Source: Eunapius fragilis
Lineage: Eukaryota; Porifera; Demospongiae; Spongillida; Spongillidae
Direction: 5' to 3'
NCBI GenBank assembly: GCA_963681505.1
Contig: OY811975.1
Location: 6,129,490 to 6,193,489, forward strand
Length of the DNA: 64,000 nt
In this document: positions 11,641-23,859 of the stretch, one piece after another
How positions within the stretch are numbered: the stretch's first letter is position 1
How the letters are laid out: every line of letters starts with the position of its first letter
Position numbers and translations under genes: made by a program
Notes under the pieces: model-generated
The model's database searches: none
Seen by the model: only the letters and a program-made list of their open reading frames with translations
Told to the model about the DNA's origin: nothing

Positions 11641-11799
11641 AATTGAATACCTAGATGTATGCCTGAACTTGTATGGATTCTATGCCACAGCATGGATGGA
11701 ACGGCTCAAATCAGCACAAAAGAAGAACCTGCAGAAGACCAAGACACTGAGAAAAAAATTGAATACTTAGATGTATGCCTGAACTTGTATGGATTCTAT
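11568..11799. repeat. 116-bp tandem duplication
   Basis: Copies 11568-11683 and 11684-11799 both begin GCCACAGCATGGATGGAA and end TGTATGGATTCTAT, with a handful of substitutions between. The unit covers the tail of the transposase-like fragment including its stop codon. Confidence 0.92.
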
Positions 11800-12309
11800 A
11801 CCCTAGCTAGGATTGCCGGTGTTAATTTGGTGTTAATTAATGAGTTTCCAATCCCTCTCACTGGCGGACAAAGGGAAAGGGGGTTGGGGGGGTTGCAACC
11901 CCCCCTTTTGGTCTATTACATAACATGCGAAATAATTAATCACACATCAATGTCATTTAACCAAAATTTATTGCGTACAAAAATGGCAGTGAAATTTAGA
12001 GGTGAAATTACGAGATGTTCTGTAGGTTGTATGAAAATACCATCATTGTTCAAAACGTGAGGATTACTATAGCCAGTGGTTCAACAAAACATTGCCTGCC
12101 ACTGTTGCAATGGCAATTGTGGCTATGCAGAGCGTTGCGTGCAGTTGTGGCCGTGGTTGTGGCTTCTGTGGTTTGTAATGGAACCATATCCATGCACCAT
12201 AAATTACATCTATGTATAGTGTTTTAGGGCGACAGAAACACTAGATGTCAATCACGCCTCTGCAAAAAAATTTTGTGGACCCATCACAGAAAAGGTTACA
12301 GCCGAATCC

Positions 12310-14790
12310 ATGCAGTGCAAAATCAATGGTGAAATCCAATTGGATGTGATCAAGTCGCCAGTATTGCCTTCTTATTTGGAGTTCATAGAAACAGCTGAGT
12401 CACATGTGGCGAATGTCCCTATCAGTTCTCCTTCAATCGATTCTGTCCAAAACGAACAAGCTCGTCCATCTCATGGTCTGCAGGGTGTTGCAGCAAATAG
12501 TGTTCACCTTGGAATAGTGGTGCAAGCAGCACAATGCTGTTGGGGTACACTGAGATGCTTAGTAAGTGAGTTGTCAGATGCACAAAGGATGCAATATCTT
12601 TCATGTCGCACTAACCCTGCCACCAGTGTTGCTCTTCATTCACACCCTGTCACTAAGGGTGGAAAAACATGGAAGGTAACATTTCAGCACAGGTGGATGG
12701 AGCAATTTCCATGGCTCTCATACAGCAGCATCCTTGAAGGGGGAATTTGTAAGCATTGCATCCTTTTCCCTGAACAACCAAAAAGAGGAGGTAGCCAAGG
12801 TGATATACCAGGTGTTCTTGTTCTTACAGTATATCAGAGTCCCTACAACAAGGCCCTTGGCAAGGATGGCATTCTTGTTTGCCATGAGAAAAGCATCATG
12901 CATTGCCATGCCACAAAACAAGCCAACTTATTTCTACTTAGTCTCAGAAATCTTCACTCACGAATTGATGTACGTTTAATGGCACAAAGTGACCAGCAAG
13001 TGAAGGAAAGTAATGAAATTCTGCGACAAATTGTAATGGCTGTTGAATTCATTGCAAAGCAAGGATTAGCATTCCGAGGATATAGGGATGACAAAGTTAA
13101 TTTTACTAATGAAGATATGAACCGAGGAAATTTCATAGCAACCCTGCAGTTAATGGCAAAAGAGAATAGTGTTCTTCAAAAACATCTGAAAAAGAAATGC
13201 AAAATACACAAGTAAAACCATACAAAATGATATCATTCACATATATGCAATGAAAATAAAAGAAAAATTAACTGGAGAGCTTCGAAGTAAAGAACTTACC
13301 TTTCACCATTATAGCTGATGAATGCACAGATAGGCATTCAAACCAGGAAATACTCTCTGTATGTGTGAGGTTTGTGAACTTGTCAACACCAAACGATCCT
13401 CACATAAAAGAATGCCTTGTTGACTTCATTCACCTCGAAAGAGCCACAGCCACCGTTATAGCTAGTAAACTTTTGGAATCTCTGACCAGTGTTTCTCTCT
13501 CTCTTACAATCCATCAAACATCCGAGGCCACGCCTATGATGGGGCTGCAGTAAAGTCCTCCGAAAAAGCTGAGGTGCAAGCCAAGATAAAAGAGGTGTCT
13601 CCATTAGCTTTTCATACTCACTGTTATTGTCACTTCTTAAACCTGTCACTTGCTTCCGCTTGTCAACTTCAAGAAATTCGCAATCTTATTGGTTTAATAA
13701 ATGAAGCTTTTCTTTTCTTATAAAATAGTGCAAAAGGCAGAGATATTTCGAACAAATTCTAGACGTATATTTACCTACATGTTCACAAACTAAAGTAATG
13801 GGACTGTGCAAAACAAGGTGGGTGGAATGGCACACATGCTTTGAGGTGTTTCCTGAAATGTATGTGGTATTTGTAACATTTTTGGATGCCATGCTTCACC
13901 CACATCAACATCCTCAGTTAGGCACAAATGATACTTGGGATTGGGATAGGGATACATTAGTAAAGACCCAAGGAATGATGGCTGCACTAAAAAAACATTG
14001 CAGTGTTTATTATTACCAAGAACACTTTGGACATAGTAAAGGTGCAGAAGTGCGATCAAGGTGTGCTAGAGGCATATGCAATGATAGATGATGTAATGAA
14101 GTCCCTCGAATCAACTAGGACAATGATTGACTCAGTTTTTGAATCATGGTATGATGAAGTCCTTAAATTGGCAAATGAAGCAGGAGCTACAGAATCTGTT
14201 CCTCGACTAATCACACTTCAGAGAAATAGAAGCAAAACACCTAGTAGCAGCCCAATGGAGCATTACAAAAGAACTGTTGCCATTACATTTCTAGGCTATC
14301 TCTGTGGACAGATACGATGGAGGAGCGATTTAGAGGGGAAACACATCACACACGTTGTCTTCAGCCTTGTGCCATCAATACTGGTCAACATCCATGCAGC
14401 CTGACAATGTCTTAAATAACCTGTTAAAATGGGAAATTGATCTAACTTTCCCAAAGTCCCTTCCAAGTGAAGTTAGGCGATGGGAAGGATTGTGATAAAC
14501 CAAAACGTTGAATGGAAATGAAGAGCAGACCATTCCAAATAATCTTCTTCAAGCATGTGACAGAGACTTATTCCCTAACATCCAATCGTCTTCTTTTAAT
14601 TGGATGTACACTGCCAATCTCAAGTGCTGAGGCTGAACGCAACTTCAGCTTGATGAAGATCAAGACGTGCTCAAGGTTCATCATGACAGAGCAGCGTCTC
14701 GGTGATCTTGTAATAATAGATATGCACTACATGGCACGACAGAGTACTGTATGCAGTCCTTTATATTACACCTATATTGGTCGCCACACG
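12310..14790 (+). pseudogene. hAT transposase pseudogene, ZMYM/DUF4371 type
   Basis: A 301-codon frame (12310-13215) has a TTF-type zinc-finger region (GGICKHCILFPEQPKRGG) followed by SRIDVRLMAQSDQ and LAKQGLAFRGYRDD, as in ZMYM1/THAP12-like hAT proteins. After frameshifts it goes on as LPFTIIADECTDRHSNQEIL (about 13295), RGHAYDGAAVKSS (about 13525), LCKTRWVEWHTCFEVFPEMY (13801) and DVMKSLESTRTMIDSVFESW (about 14090). The hAT dimerisation motif LPISSAEAERNFSLMK lies at 14611. At least five breaks show it is dead. A possible 5' terminus, CACTGGCGGACAAAGGG, lies at 11859; I could not find a matching 3' end. Family assignment is strong from motif order. Confidence 0.87.
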
Positions 14791-15289
14791 TCTGCACTCG
14801 ACACGTGAGCAGTTTTCCACACTACTCGTATGCAGGGTAAGTTTACGTCTCAGAACGAACACTTGCGGTCTGCATACGGCGTCGGCATATTGATTGTCAC
14901 CTGTCTGCATACTTCAGATGAACGTATGCAGATTCTGTGCACGTCATGTATTCCAATACTTTACAATGCCCCCACTGATTTGCATACTGAAAATAGACAG
15001 GACCGGTATATGCGGTATATATGTCTAAATCCCATATATGCCAGTAATAATTAGGAGTAGGAAACGTATTCAATTACAGGTACTGTTCAATACAAACAAC
15101 CAAAATAGATTATCAGCAGGAGCATTCTTCAAGCACCACATTTCAGACGCAGCATCCTTTTATCTGGTCGAGGTCTTTAAATTCAGCATGAACCTTTACT
15201 ATCTTGGCACTTGTTGAGCTATAACCAAAGAAGAGGTTTACCTTAGTCACAGGCTGCTGTCGTTTTCGTAGGCCTTTGGGGCAGGTCTG

Positions 15290-18200
15290 GCTTACACTCT
15301 ACAAGATCGATTGGTGCGTGGAATGAAGAATGAAAAGGTCCTGAGGCGATTACTAACTATGAAGAATTTGACATATGCACGCCATGGCTCTGGAGGAAGC
15401 AGAAATGGCGGAAAGAGCCCCAAGGGATGCGGCCCAGTTCCATCAATCGGGAACAGCAGTTGAGGTACATCAAGTGCCTAAGAAGACGGAACACTGCTAT
15501 CGTTGTGAGGGCCACCATAATTCGCAAACTTGTTGGGCTCCGATACTGTCACAAACTCGGGCACATCGAGCGAGCATGTAGGAAGAAGCAGAGGGAAAAC
15601 AGGTTCAAGAAGCCGTCACACAGGGTTAAAAAGGTGGATGAAGCCACACCCCAAGGAGAGGAAGAAGATGAAACCTTAGAGGAAGGAGTACATGGAATTG
15701 GAGCGGAACAATGGAAAGCAAGTGCCCCGGTATTCGTCACAGTGGAGGTGGAAGGGACGTCAATCCAGATGGAATTGGATACGGGAGCAGCAGTTTCCCT
15801 TCTACCATACACTATCTACCAAAGGCAGTTCAACCACATATCCCTGAAGAGGACGACAGCACGCTTGAAGACATACACTGGGGAACCACTCCTCTTGCAT
15901 GGGCAGATCATTGTCCAAGTGAAGAAAGGAAAGACAGAAGTGCGGTTACCACTGCTAGTTGTGGATTGTCAGGGACCACCTCTGATGGGTCGGAACTGGT
16001 TGTCCAAGGGGTCTATTAACTGGTACCACATCATCCCGAATTGCAGCCCTACTTGCGGTGAGGGAAGGCACGTCACCCATCTTCATGAAGGCCCGACCAG
16101 TACATTATCGTTTGAGGCATAAGGTAGAATTGGAGCTGGAACGAATGGTTAGCATGAGTGATTTATCACCCATCTCGTGGAGCGAGTGGGACTCTCCAAT
16201 TGTGGTTGTTCCCAAACCTGATGGTTCTGTTCAGATATGTGGGGATTTCAGGGTGGCTGTAAACCCTTTCCTTAAGGTAGACCAGTATCCCCTTCCTCGT
16301 GTTGAAGATATTTTAGCCACATTGGAGGACAGCATCGTCTTCAGCAAGATTGATCTACAGTCTGTGTATCTACAGATGGAATTGTAAGAAGAATCAAGGG
16401 AATTCATGGCCATCAACACTCATAAAGGTCTCTATCATTTCAGTCAGTTACCTTTTGGTATTGCGTCGGCCCCAGCTATCTCGCAGCGTGCCATGGAAAA
16501 AGTCCTGGAGGGAATCTTGAAAACTCTGTGTCTGCTTGATGATATTATTGTGGCAGGGTCCTCAATGGAAGAACACTTAAGGTTGTTGGAGCAAGTCCTA
16601 GAGCGGCTAACTCAATATAACCTCACACTGAACAAGAAGAAATGCAGTTTCCTTCAACCAGCGATTACATATTGTGGGTTCCACGTGGATGGTGCTGGGC
16701 TGCATAAAACGCCAGATAAGATACAGGCAGTGGTGGAAGCCCCTCAACAGGACAATCTCACACAGTTGAGAGCATTTTTGGGTATGGTCAATTGTTATCA
16801 CCGATTCCTGCCCAACCTCTCACACAAGATAGCCTCTCTACATCATCTGTAGCAGAAGGGGGTCACGTGGGAGTGGACAGAGAACTGCATGCAAGCCTTC
16901 CAAGACGTCAAGCAGTTGATGGCTTCCAAGATGGTCCTAACTTATTTCAAGCCAGCTCTAGATTGACCTTAGCTTGTGATGCGAGCCCTTACGGATTGGG
17001 GGCAGTCTTATCTCATGTTCTCCCCAATGGGACTGAACAACCCATTGCTTATGCATCGCGAACGTTGTCTTCAGCTGAAAAAAACTACTCGCAAATTGAT
17101 ATGAAGGCCTTGGCCGTCGTATGGGGGGTGAAACGGTTCCATCAGTACCTCTTTGGACTTCATTTCACACTTATCACAGATCACCAACCATTAACAACCA
17201 TATTCAGCCCACAGAGACCCATGTCAGCAACTGCCGCTTCAAGACTCCAAAGGCAGGCACTCTTTCTGTCGACGTACAGTTACAGCATTAAATACCGAGG
17301 GACCACTCAACATTCAAATGCTGATGCTCTCTCACGATTACCAATGCAGACAGAGGAAGGGAGACAGGAGATGGATAATCTCGGGGATGTTGATGATTTC
17401 ATGGTGAAACAAATTGAATACTTACCAGTGACTGCTAATTGCCTCAAACAAGCTACATCCCGGGACCTCCGACTTTCAAAGTATTCATGTATGTGCAATC
17501 TGGTTGGCCCACCACAGTGCCAGATGAACTAAAGCCATATTCCAACAGACGCTATGAGTTGTCTATAGAACAGGAGTGTCTGATGTGGGGAATGAGGGTA
17601 CTAATCCCTCAGAAATACCAGTCCAAAGTGTTGGATGAGCTACACGGGGGACATCTGGGGACTGTTGAAATGAAGGCTCTGGCCCGGGCGCATGTGTGGT
17701 GGCCTACCCTGGACAGGGATATTGAACATACTACGCAACGCTGCAGTGGGTGTCAACGGATGAAACAGGATCCAAAACTGACACCTGTCCACCCTTGGGA
17801 GTACCTTGAAGGGCCTTGGCGGAGAGTGCACATCGATTTTGCAGGTCCAGCGGAAGAAAGGATGTTCTTAATAGTGGTAGATGCTTACTCAAAATGGTCG
17901 GAGGTGCTAGGGATGCCATATACCACAACGCAGACCACAGTGGACCTGTTGCACAGTACATTTGCGAGGTGGGGGATTCCACAGCAAGTAGTGTCAGACA
18001 ATGGACCACAGTTTGTGTTGCAAGAGTATGATCGGTTCATGAGTGTAAACAACATTAAGCACCTAAAGTCAAGTCCTTATCACCCTGCTAGAATGGCCTA
18101 GCAGAGTGTTTTGTACAAACGCTGAAACAGGCGTTGAAAGTATCCAAATGCGAGGAGAAATCGTTGCAACACCGTCTAGCTAGCTTTCTGTTGCAGTATC

Positions 18201-18560
18201 GGAATACCCGTCATGCAAGCACTGAGACATCGCCGGCTTTGCTCATGATTAGACGGGACTTGCGTAGTCGTTTACACCTACTAAAACCTGATCTACGGGG
18301 AACAACACTGAAGGCCTCCACCCGACAGGTGATGTCCCGTTCGGCTGCCATTGAGTGCATATTCAAACCGGGGGAGAAAGTACTGGTGAGGGATTACTAG
18401 CTGGGGCATTCCAGGTGGCAGTCCGGGGTAGTCATGGCGGCTGTGGGTACCAAGACATATGAGGTTCAGTGCGATAACAGGGGTCTGTGGAAGCGTCACT
18501 CAGATCAGATCCGGGCAAACCCAGTGGGGGTGCATGGAACTCAAAGACTATCTCAGCTTA
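15290..18560 (+). pseudogene. Ty3/Gypsy gag-pol relic
   Basis: Domains appear in order on one strand. The gag end with a CCHC knuckle (CYRCEGHHNSQTC, 15498) is followed by a damaged second knuckle, then aspartic protease (MELDTGAAVSLLP, 15771; PLMGRNWL) and RT (16090-16800). The catalytic box is LLDDIIV (16537) in place of the usual YxDD. RNase H follows (LACDASPYGLGAVLSH, 16971; TDHQPL, 17176), then the integrase H2C2 finger (HGGHLG...CSGCQRM) and core (HIDFAGP, SDNGPQF). The frame breaks at stops near 16385 and 16850 and at shifts near 16960, 17480 and 18089. Upstream gag and the 5' LTR are missing; a 3' LTR may begin near 19308 after a purine-rich tract but has no partner. In RNase H the position normally holding the second Glu of the ExE-LA motif is Lys (QIDMKALAVV). 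The lineage resembles K02A2.6-type Gypsy. Confidence 0.92.
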
Positions 18561-18612
18561 AGGGAATTGTCTGACCAAGCGGATATCATCAGACGGAGGA
18601 ATGTTGCTCCAA

Positions 18613-19020
18613 CCTCGACCATCTGCAATTGATGAACCTCATCCATCTGCAACTGATGTACCTCGTCCATCTGCAACTGATGAACCTCGTCCATCTGCAA
18701 CTGATGAACCTCGTCCATCTGCAACTGATGAACCTTGTTCATCTGCAACTGATGAACCTCGTACATCTGCAACTGATGAACCTCGTCCATCTGCAACTGA
18801 TGAACCTCGTCCATCTGCAACTGATGAACCTCGTCCATCTGCAACTGATGAACCTCGTCAATCTGCATCTGATGAACCTCGTCCATCTGCAACTGATGAA
18901 CCTCGTCCATCTGCAACTGATGAACCTCGTCCATCTGCAACTGATGAACCTCGTCCATCTGCAACTGATGAACCTCGTCCATCTGCAACTGATGAACCTC
19001 GTCCATCTGCAACTGATGAA
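18613..19020. repeat. 24-bp minisatellite at the 3' end of the Gypsy relic
   Basis: About 17 copies of a 24-bp unit that read PRPSATDE in the frame starting 18601, with point variants (PCSSATDE, PRTSATDE, PRQSASDE). Because 24 is a multiple of three, several other frames on both strands are also open through the array. The open frame 18601-19263 continues with a non-repetitive, proline-rich tail (about 80 codons) to the stop at 19263. It lies just downstream of the pol-like C-terminal domain in a different frame. Confidence 0.95.
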
Positions 19021-19263
19021 CCTCATCCATCCGAATTTGAGGCAGTCCCAGATGTATCTGGACAACCATCTATATGTCCTGACCCCGAGGATCTTCCCAA
19101 AGCTCCAGAGCCAGCTGTCCAGAGCTGTCAGTGGCTGCCAGGAGACCGGAATGTGGATCTATGCCTGTGCTTAAGACTCGAGCGGAAGAGTAGTCAAGAA
19201 ACCCGCCCGTTACACTGCTTCTGGCAAGTGAATGGAAGGAAGGAGTGTGGAGTACAGACATAG

Positions 19264-20085
19264 TGAACGATAGTAATTAATATTAGGGAGTGGTGTGGTG
19301 TGCGTTATATAGAAAAATTTGGATTGTAGCGTGCTAATAGGTATTGATTTGAGAATCCACTATCATCGTGTTGTGCGGACTACACAACCCCCTCTCGCAC
19401 CCTCCCCCTTGCTTTCGCCTCCTCCAACCCCCCCCCCCCCCCCCCCTTTCATTAAATCCTGTATCCCCTCTATATATTATCTCTGATACGGGCGCAAACA
19501 TATGCCCGTCGCAGGTGAAGGGTTAAAACGCTCGATCGAAACTACGCCCATTGAGCCACTAGGTTTGTACGATATATTACGTCATAAAACGGTCTATTGC
19601 GTGACGTTCCACACAGAACTTAACGATTGTGATGGCAACAGATACTGCTGTACCGACGCAAGTGGCACCGGAGTTAACCATTTCATTGGATAACCTGAGA
19701 TTTCTTACCCAACGATAAGTCTTTCGAACGCACGAGAGCCATGCATGCGACGCCTTGCTCGTGTTTTGGGGTAAGTGTGACGAAAAACTGAAAAAGAGGT
19801 ATCGCCTTGAGCTACGTCGGCCTAAAGGCTCCAGGGATGCCAACCCTCCCAGATAATCCTTGAGTCTCAAGGTTTTCAATTACATCTCAAGGTTTCAAGG
19901 GAAGTGGTCTGATTCTCAAGGATTTCTATCAAATCATATAGACATGAAATGCACGCAGCGCATGCATGGTTTCTGGTTCGGTCTAACTACGTATAAACTG
20001 GAGTTATGGCAAAGAAACATAATGTGTCGAAGATCCAATTCAGAAGCAAGCGATTGTGACAGGGAACAAGAGAGCCAGCCAAAAA
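19264..20085. other. Non-coding stretch with poly-C tract and a solitary MITE end
   Basis: A poly-C run lies at about 19429-19446. At 19465-19485, CCCTCTATATATTATCTCTG matches the terminal repeat of the MITE at 24981-25816 but has no partner. No gene was recognised. Confidence 0.5.
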
Positions 20086-20089
20086 TGAG

Positions 20090-21010
20090 GGCCGAAAAGT
20101 GCAAGGTCAATTACAAGTGTAAATTTTCAAACGAGTGACAAAGACATGGTCGTTCATCGTTGTGGTGCCTGGAGGTATTCATAGCTTTTCATGCCCTGTA
20201 TGCTCTAGGAGAGTGTGTCCTGTCAGTTCCTGGGAGTGCGTGATGTGAAAGAACACATTAGTTCTAAGCTTTCATTCCCATTTGTTCATCCACTTACACA
20301 GAAGGTAAGAGGCAATAGCAATAACTGATGTAACTGGTGCTAATGCCTTTATCCTAAGGTTCCTCGATTGGAAGTAAAAATGGCAAATGTTTTAGTTCAG
20401 CATAACATACCATTCTCCATTGCAGAGGATCTGAGACTGTTATTTTGCAATATTTTCACAGACGGCCAAATTACAAAAGCATATGCAAGTGGCAGGACAA
20501 AAACCACTTGCATACTAAATAATGAAATTGCTCCACACTTCACAGGTAAGTATTCAGTGCATCAATTGAATTATTGCACTGTGCATAAAATGTATGTTTG
20601 TTTCAGCTTTACTTGTGAAAGCAATGAAAGTGTTTACTGATCGATGGGTCTAATGACTGAGAAAATTAATCCACATCTTCTATCAGAATATATGATGACA
20701 ACCAATGGCAAGTAGTAATCCTGCTCGTAGATATGTGCAGTACTAGTGGGCGTGATTGACGTAATATTTAAAAGAAAATGTCAATATGACATACAATGCA
20801 TTGAATTTGGAGTTGACAATGCATCTGTCAATGTAAGAGCGCACAAGTCAATAATGAAACATGTTAAGCCAATAATGACTCCTGTTTATTTCATGGTGGT
20901 TTTATTGTGCATAATTCTGCATGCAAGGGTTCCAATTCTTATCGATTTGATAAAAGTACAAAGCAGAAATGTGTTTTACAAGTCTTAGAATTCTGTACAA
21001 CCTTCCACTG
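20090..21010 (+). pseudogene. hAT transposase pseudogene, N-terminal half, intron-bearing
   Basis: Pieces in order: a basic N-terminus KCKVNYKCKFSNE (20093); a BED-like stretch WSFIVVVPGGIHSFSCPVC (about 20150); DVKEHISSKLS (about 20245); then QHNIPFSIAEDLRLLF and ASGRTKTTC (20395-20510). It continues IDGSND (about 20640), RIYDDN, GVDNASVNV (20810) and FDKSTKQKCVLQ (about 20945). This order is that of hAT transposases. A plausible intron (GTAAGT at 20546 to a pyrimidine-rich acceptor ending 20606) joins HFT to ALLVKAMK. Stops and shifts between the pieces show decay, and the C-terminal dimerisation domain is not seen. Confidence 0.75.
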
Positions 21011-21851
21011 AACTACTGAAATCTGCTTAGAAAGCAACAAAAAAATATAATGATAAACCAAAAGTAAAATCCATATAGCTAGACCATACACAATGTAAAT
21101 GCAATGTGTATTTTCACATCATGCATGAATGCCTTTACAGTACTGTATTTCTCATTGCCTGTACACATGCACTGTTAATGTTCTTTGATATGCCAAATCA
21201 GTAACTGCGTGAATGACAGTTAAATTATTTTCTCGTGATGGTGTATATGCTGAGGAAACAGAATGTGCATGTCCTTATTTTACAGACCATATATAAAACT
21301 CAAGGTTTTATTTTTTGCCAGGTTGGCAGCCCTGCAAAGATGGTTCATCTGGAGACATGTGGAACATATGACTTAAGTTAGAAGGAGTTTCGTGGTTTGC
21401 TTGTTAACAAAGCTAAGCATTGATGACTGTCGGAAACGCGTTCGAAAATACTACGACAGTATCTGTGAAGAGGTTCAAAATACTGAGGCTGTGTCTCCAT
21501 TTAATCTCATGAGTTGAATTGCGGCAATATTGTTTCAAGTCTAATTGTCAGCTTGACCATACGGAGCGTATAGGTACTCGATTCAGGAAGTGCAATTCAG
21601 GCATACACCCAACTTCGATGCTTCTGTGTAATAAGAATCTGACAGATCTAGTCCAACATGTTTTTTTTTTTCCTGATGGATGAAGCTGTCATAGGATTGG
21701 AAGGTAAGCCTTAATTTTTTGCATTGTGTTTACTTTCAAAATTAGATCAGAACTCAGAAAAATTGGTAATTTTTTCTGGGCAACAGGCAAGAACCAACAC
21801 GAGATATTCTTTTAGTCCCTAAACAACATGTAGAAAACAGTAAGTTGGTAC
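21011..21851. other. Gene-free stretch after the hAT relic
   Basis: No motif recognised; a poly-T run lies at 21661-21671. It may be further decayed transposon sequence. Confidence 0.35.
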
Positions 21852-22238
21852 TTGTGAGCGTATTGAAGTCATTAGTTGGTGATGGTACTGTGAACTAATT
21901 GCAGTGAATTTTGGAATGTGGGAAACAGCAAATTCTAAGTCTAACTGGTAGATATGCAATGGACTGTCATGGACACATTCATCTTCATTTTAGTTGACGT
22001 GCCATTGACGCATTTGACAGTTGTGGTGATGGTACTGTTGAACTAATTGCAGTGAAATGCAATTGTGAGCGTATTGAAGTCATTAGTTGGTGATGGTACT
22101 GTTGAACTAATTGCTGTGAATTTTGGAATGTGGGAAACAGCAAATTCTAAGTCTAACTGGTAAATATGCAATGGACTGTCATGGACACATTCATCTTCAT
22201 TTTAGTTGACGTGCCATTGACGCATTTGACAGTTGTGG
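21852..22238. repeat. 177-bp direct repeat with 34-bp spacer
   Basis: Copies 21852-22028 and 22063-22238 both start TTGTGAGCGTATTGAAGTCA and end ATTTGACAGTTGTGGTG, with very few differences. The spacer itself repeats a short piece of the unit (GGTACTGTTGAACTAATTGC). Confidence 0.92.
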
Positions 22239-22368
22239 TGCACTACAGGGCTTTGTGGAAAATCCTGATAACTACATAGAGCAGGATGCCAGGGAAATTT
22301 TCAGTGCACATTTGCTCCCACTAGAAAATTCAACTATATTATGGGGAATTACTGATATTGAAGCCAAG

Positions 22369-22612
22369 GTACAGCTATGGATGCAAAGATTGATGCTATC
22401 TCTGCAGCTATGGATACAAAGATTTGTGCCATGTCTGCAGCTATGGATACAAAGATTAGTGCCATGTTTGCAGCTATGGATACAAAGATTAGTGCCATGT
22501 CTGCAGCTATGGATACAAAGATTAGTGCCATGTCTGCAGCTATGGATACAAAGATTAGTGCCATGTCTGCAGCTATGGATACAAAGATTAGTGCCATGTC
22601 TGCAGCTATGAT
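22369..22612. repeat. 33-bp minisatellite encoding 11-residue repeats
   Basis: About seven copies of a 33-bp unit. In the frame starting 22377 it reads repeats of MDTKISAMSAA, with early variants (MDAKIDAISAA, MDTKICAMSAA). Two other frames are also open because 33 is divisible by three. The array is cut at 22612 by the insertion of a hAT element; the duplicated target GCTATGAT is part of a repeat unit. A coding role is possible (11-residue periodicity suits a helix), but the sequence upstream in this frame has stops near 22360. Confidence 0.9.
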
Positions 22613-23416
22613 TTGTGTTCCGGTTCAGATCAAACCGGTTCGAGGTTCGGTTCGGTTCGATGTTCGGTTCGAACTTAAATCGAACCATTCGAACCTATAA
22701 TTAAATTCATAAATCCCAATCGATGAATGGGTAATGTTCCAAAAATTGAAGTACATTGCGTTAAACATGGACACTGATGAGACAAACTATACTACAACCA
22801 TTACTTCTACTTTTACTTCTTTAGTTTCTTCTTCGGGCGACCATCACATTCAAATTCATTCTCCACTAACTCCCAGCATCCAGTTTTAAAAATAAGTTTG
22901 CTCGCGTTGTCATCTGCAGACCTGCCAACTATGTTTTGATAGCTTGCGTGAGCGTGGGCATGAATTTGCGGGAGAATGGGTAATTTAGGGGCCGAAATGC
23001 GGGAGCATCAAAAATTAGCCCGCCGTATTTACTGTTAGCAAATTTCCGCAACAGCATTACGGACGCATAAGAAGCGGGGTATCGGTAGAACAATGTGGCT
23101 CGTCCATATCGTCGGAAGAACCATTTCGATCAGGATCTAGATCGGCAACAGGATCATTCCCATCTGCGGCGTATGCAGCACGTGAATACAAATAATCTAT
23201 GATAGAAAAAATAACGTACGATAATAATAGTATTAAAGAATAACAGAATTAATTATCATAGTTACAAGTATGAAAAAACAATACATGAATTGAATAAATG
23301 CTCATACAGAATTATTATTATTATTATTTATTATATATTGTATTTTATTACAAAATAAACAATTCATAGGCATATATCATAAGGAACCATACAGCACACC
23401 AACATATTATTATTAT

Positions 23417-23782
23417 TTAATTAAAGTCAGAAGGGATCACAGTCCTAGCCAGTATGGCCCTTGCTATGGCTCTCACCAGGGTGATATTCAACCTTCCAAA
23501 CATGTCACTGATCACCCTGGCTTTACGAAATGAGGAAGAGCCAAAGGCCAAGCGTGTGGCCAGTAGAGCAAAGGTTCCTCTTGCTTCCTCACCCCAATTG
23601 CAGTAAGTTTCTACTGCTAGAGGCACACACCTCCAGCCTAGTTCAGCACATTTAGGGTCATTGGCTGTGTGCTTTCTATTTTCTGCAGCTTCAGCAGCAG
23701 CACCCACCCTCCTACTTGCCTCAGCCAAAATAGAAGAAGTGCAAAGTTGTGCTTGACTGCAAGTGGCACTGGGGGTATTCAT
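23417..23782 (-). pseudogene. C-terminal remnant of a reverse-transcriptase-type ORF
   Basis: A 121-codon frame includes NRKHTANDPKCAELGWRCVP, then ETYCNWGEEA, MFGRLNITLVRAIARAIL and a stop. The same domain occurs in the other remnant at 53192-53443. From memory this region follows RT domains in non-LTR-like elements of cnidarians and sponges; that assignment is not certain. The 3' flank is an ATT-rich microsatellite, as is common for non-LTR tails. The RT domain itself is missing, so this is a 5'-truncated copy. Confidence 0.6.
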
Positions 23783-23859
23783 TGAAAATGAAAATGATAC
23801 GAGGATATTTTGATTTAAAAGTGGCCAATTGGATACATCTGAAGTCCTTCAAGCTACAA

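Noticed and set aside
18548-19174. Additional long frames over the 24-bp array (HLQLMNLV and MDEVHQLQ repeats)
   Set aside because: A 24-bp period keeps several frames open. Only the frame that continues into a unique tail to 19263 is reported.
22255-22688. Other-frame ORFs over the 33-bp array (LQLWIQRLVPC, HGTNLCIHSCR)
   Set aside because: They are shadows caused by the repeat length being a multiple of three.
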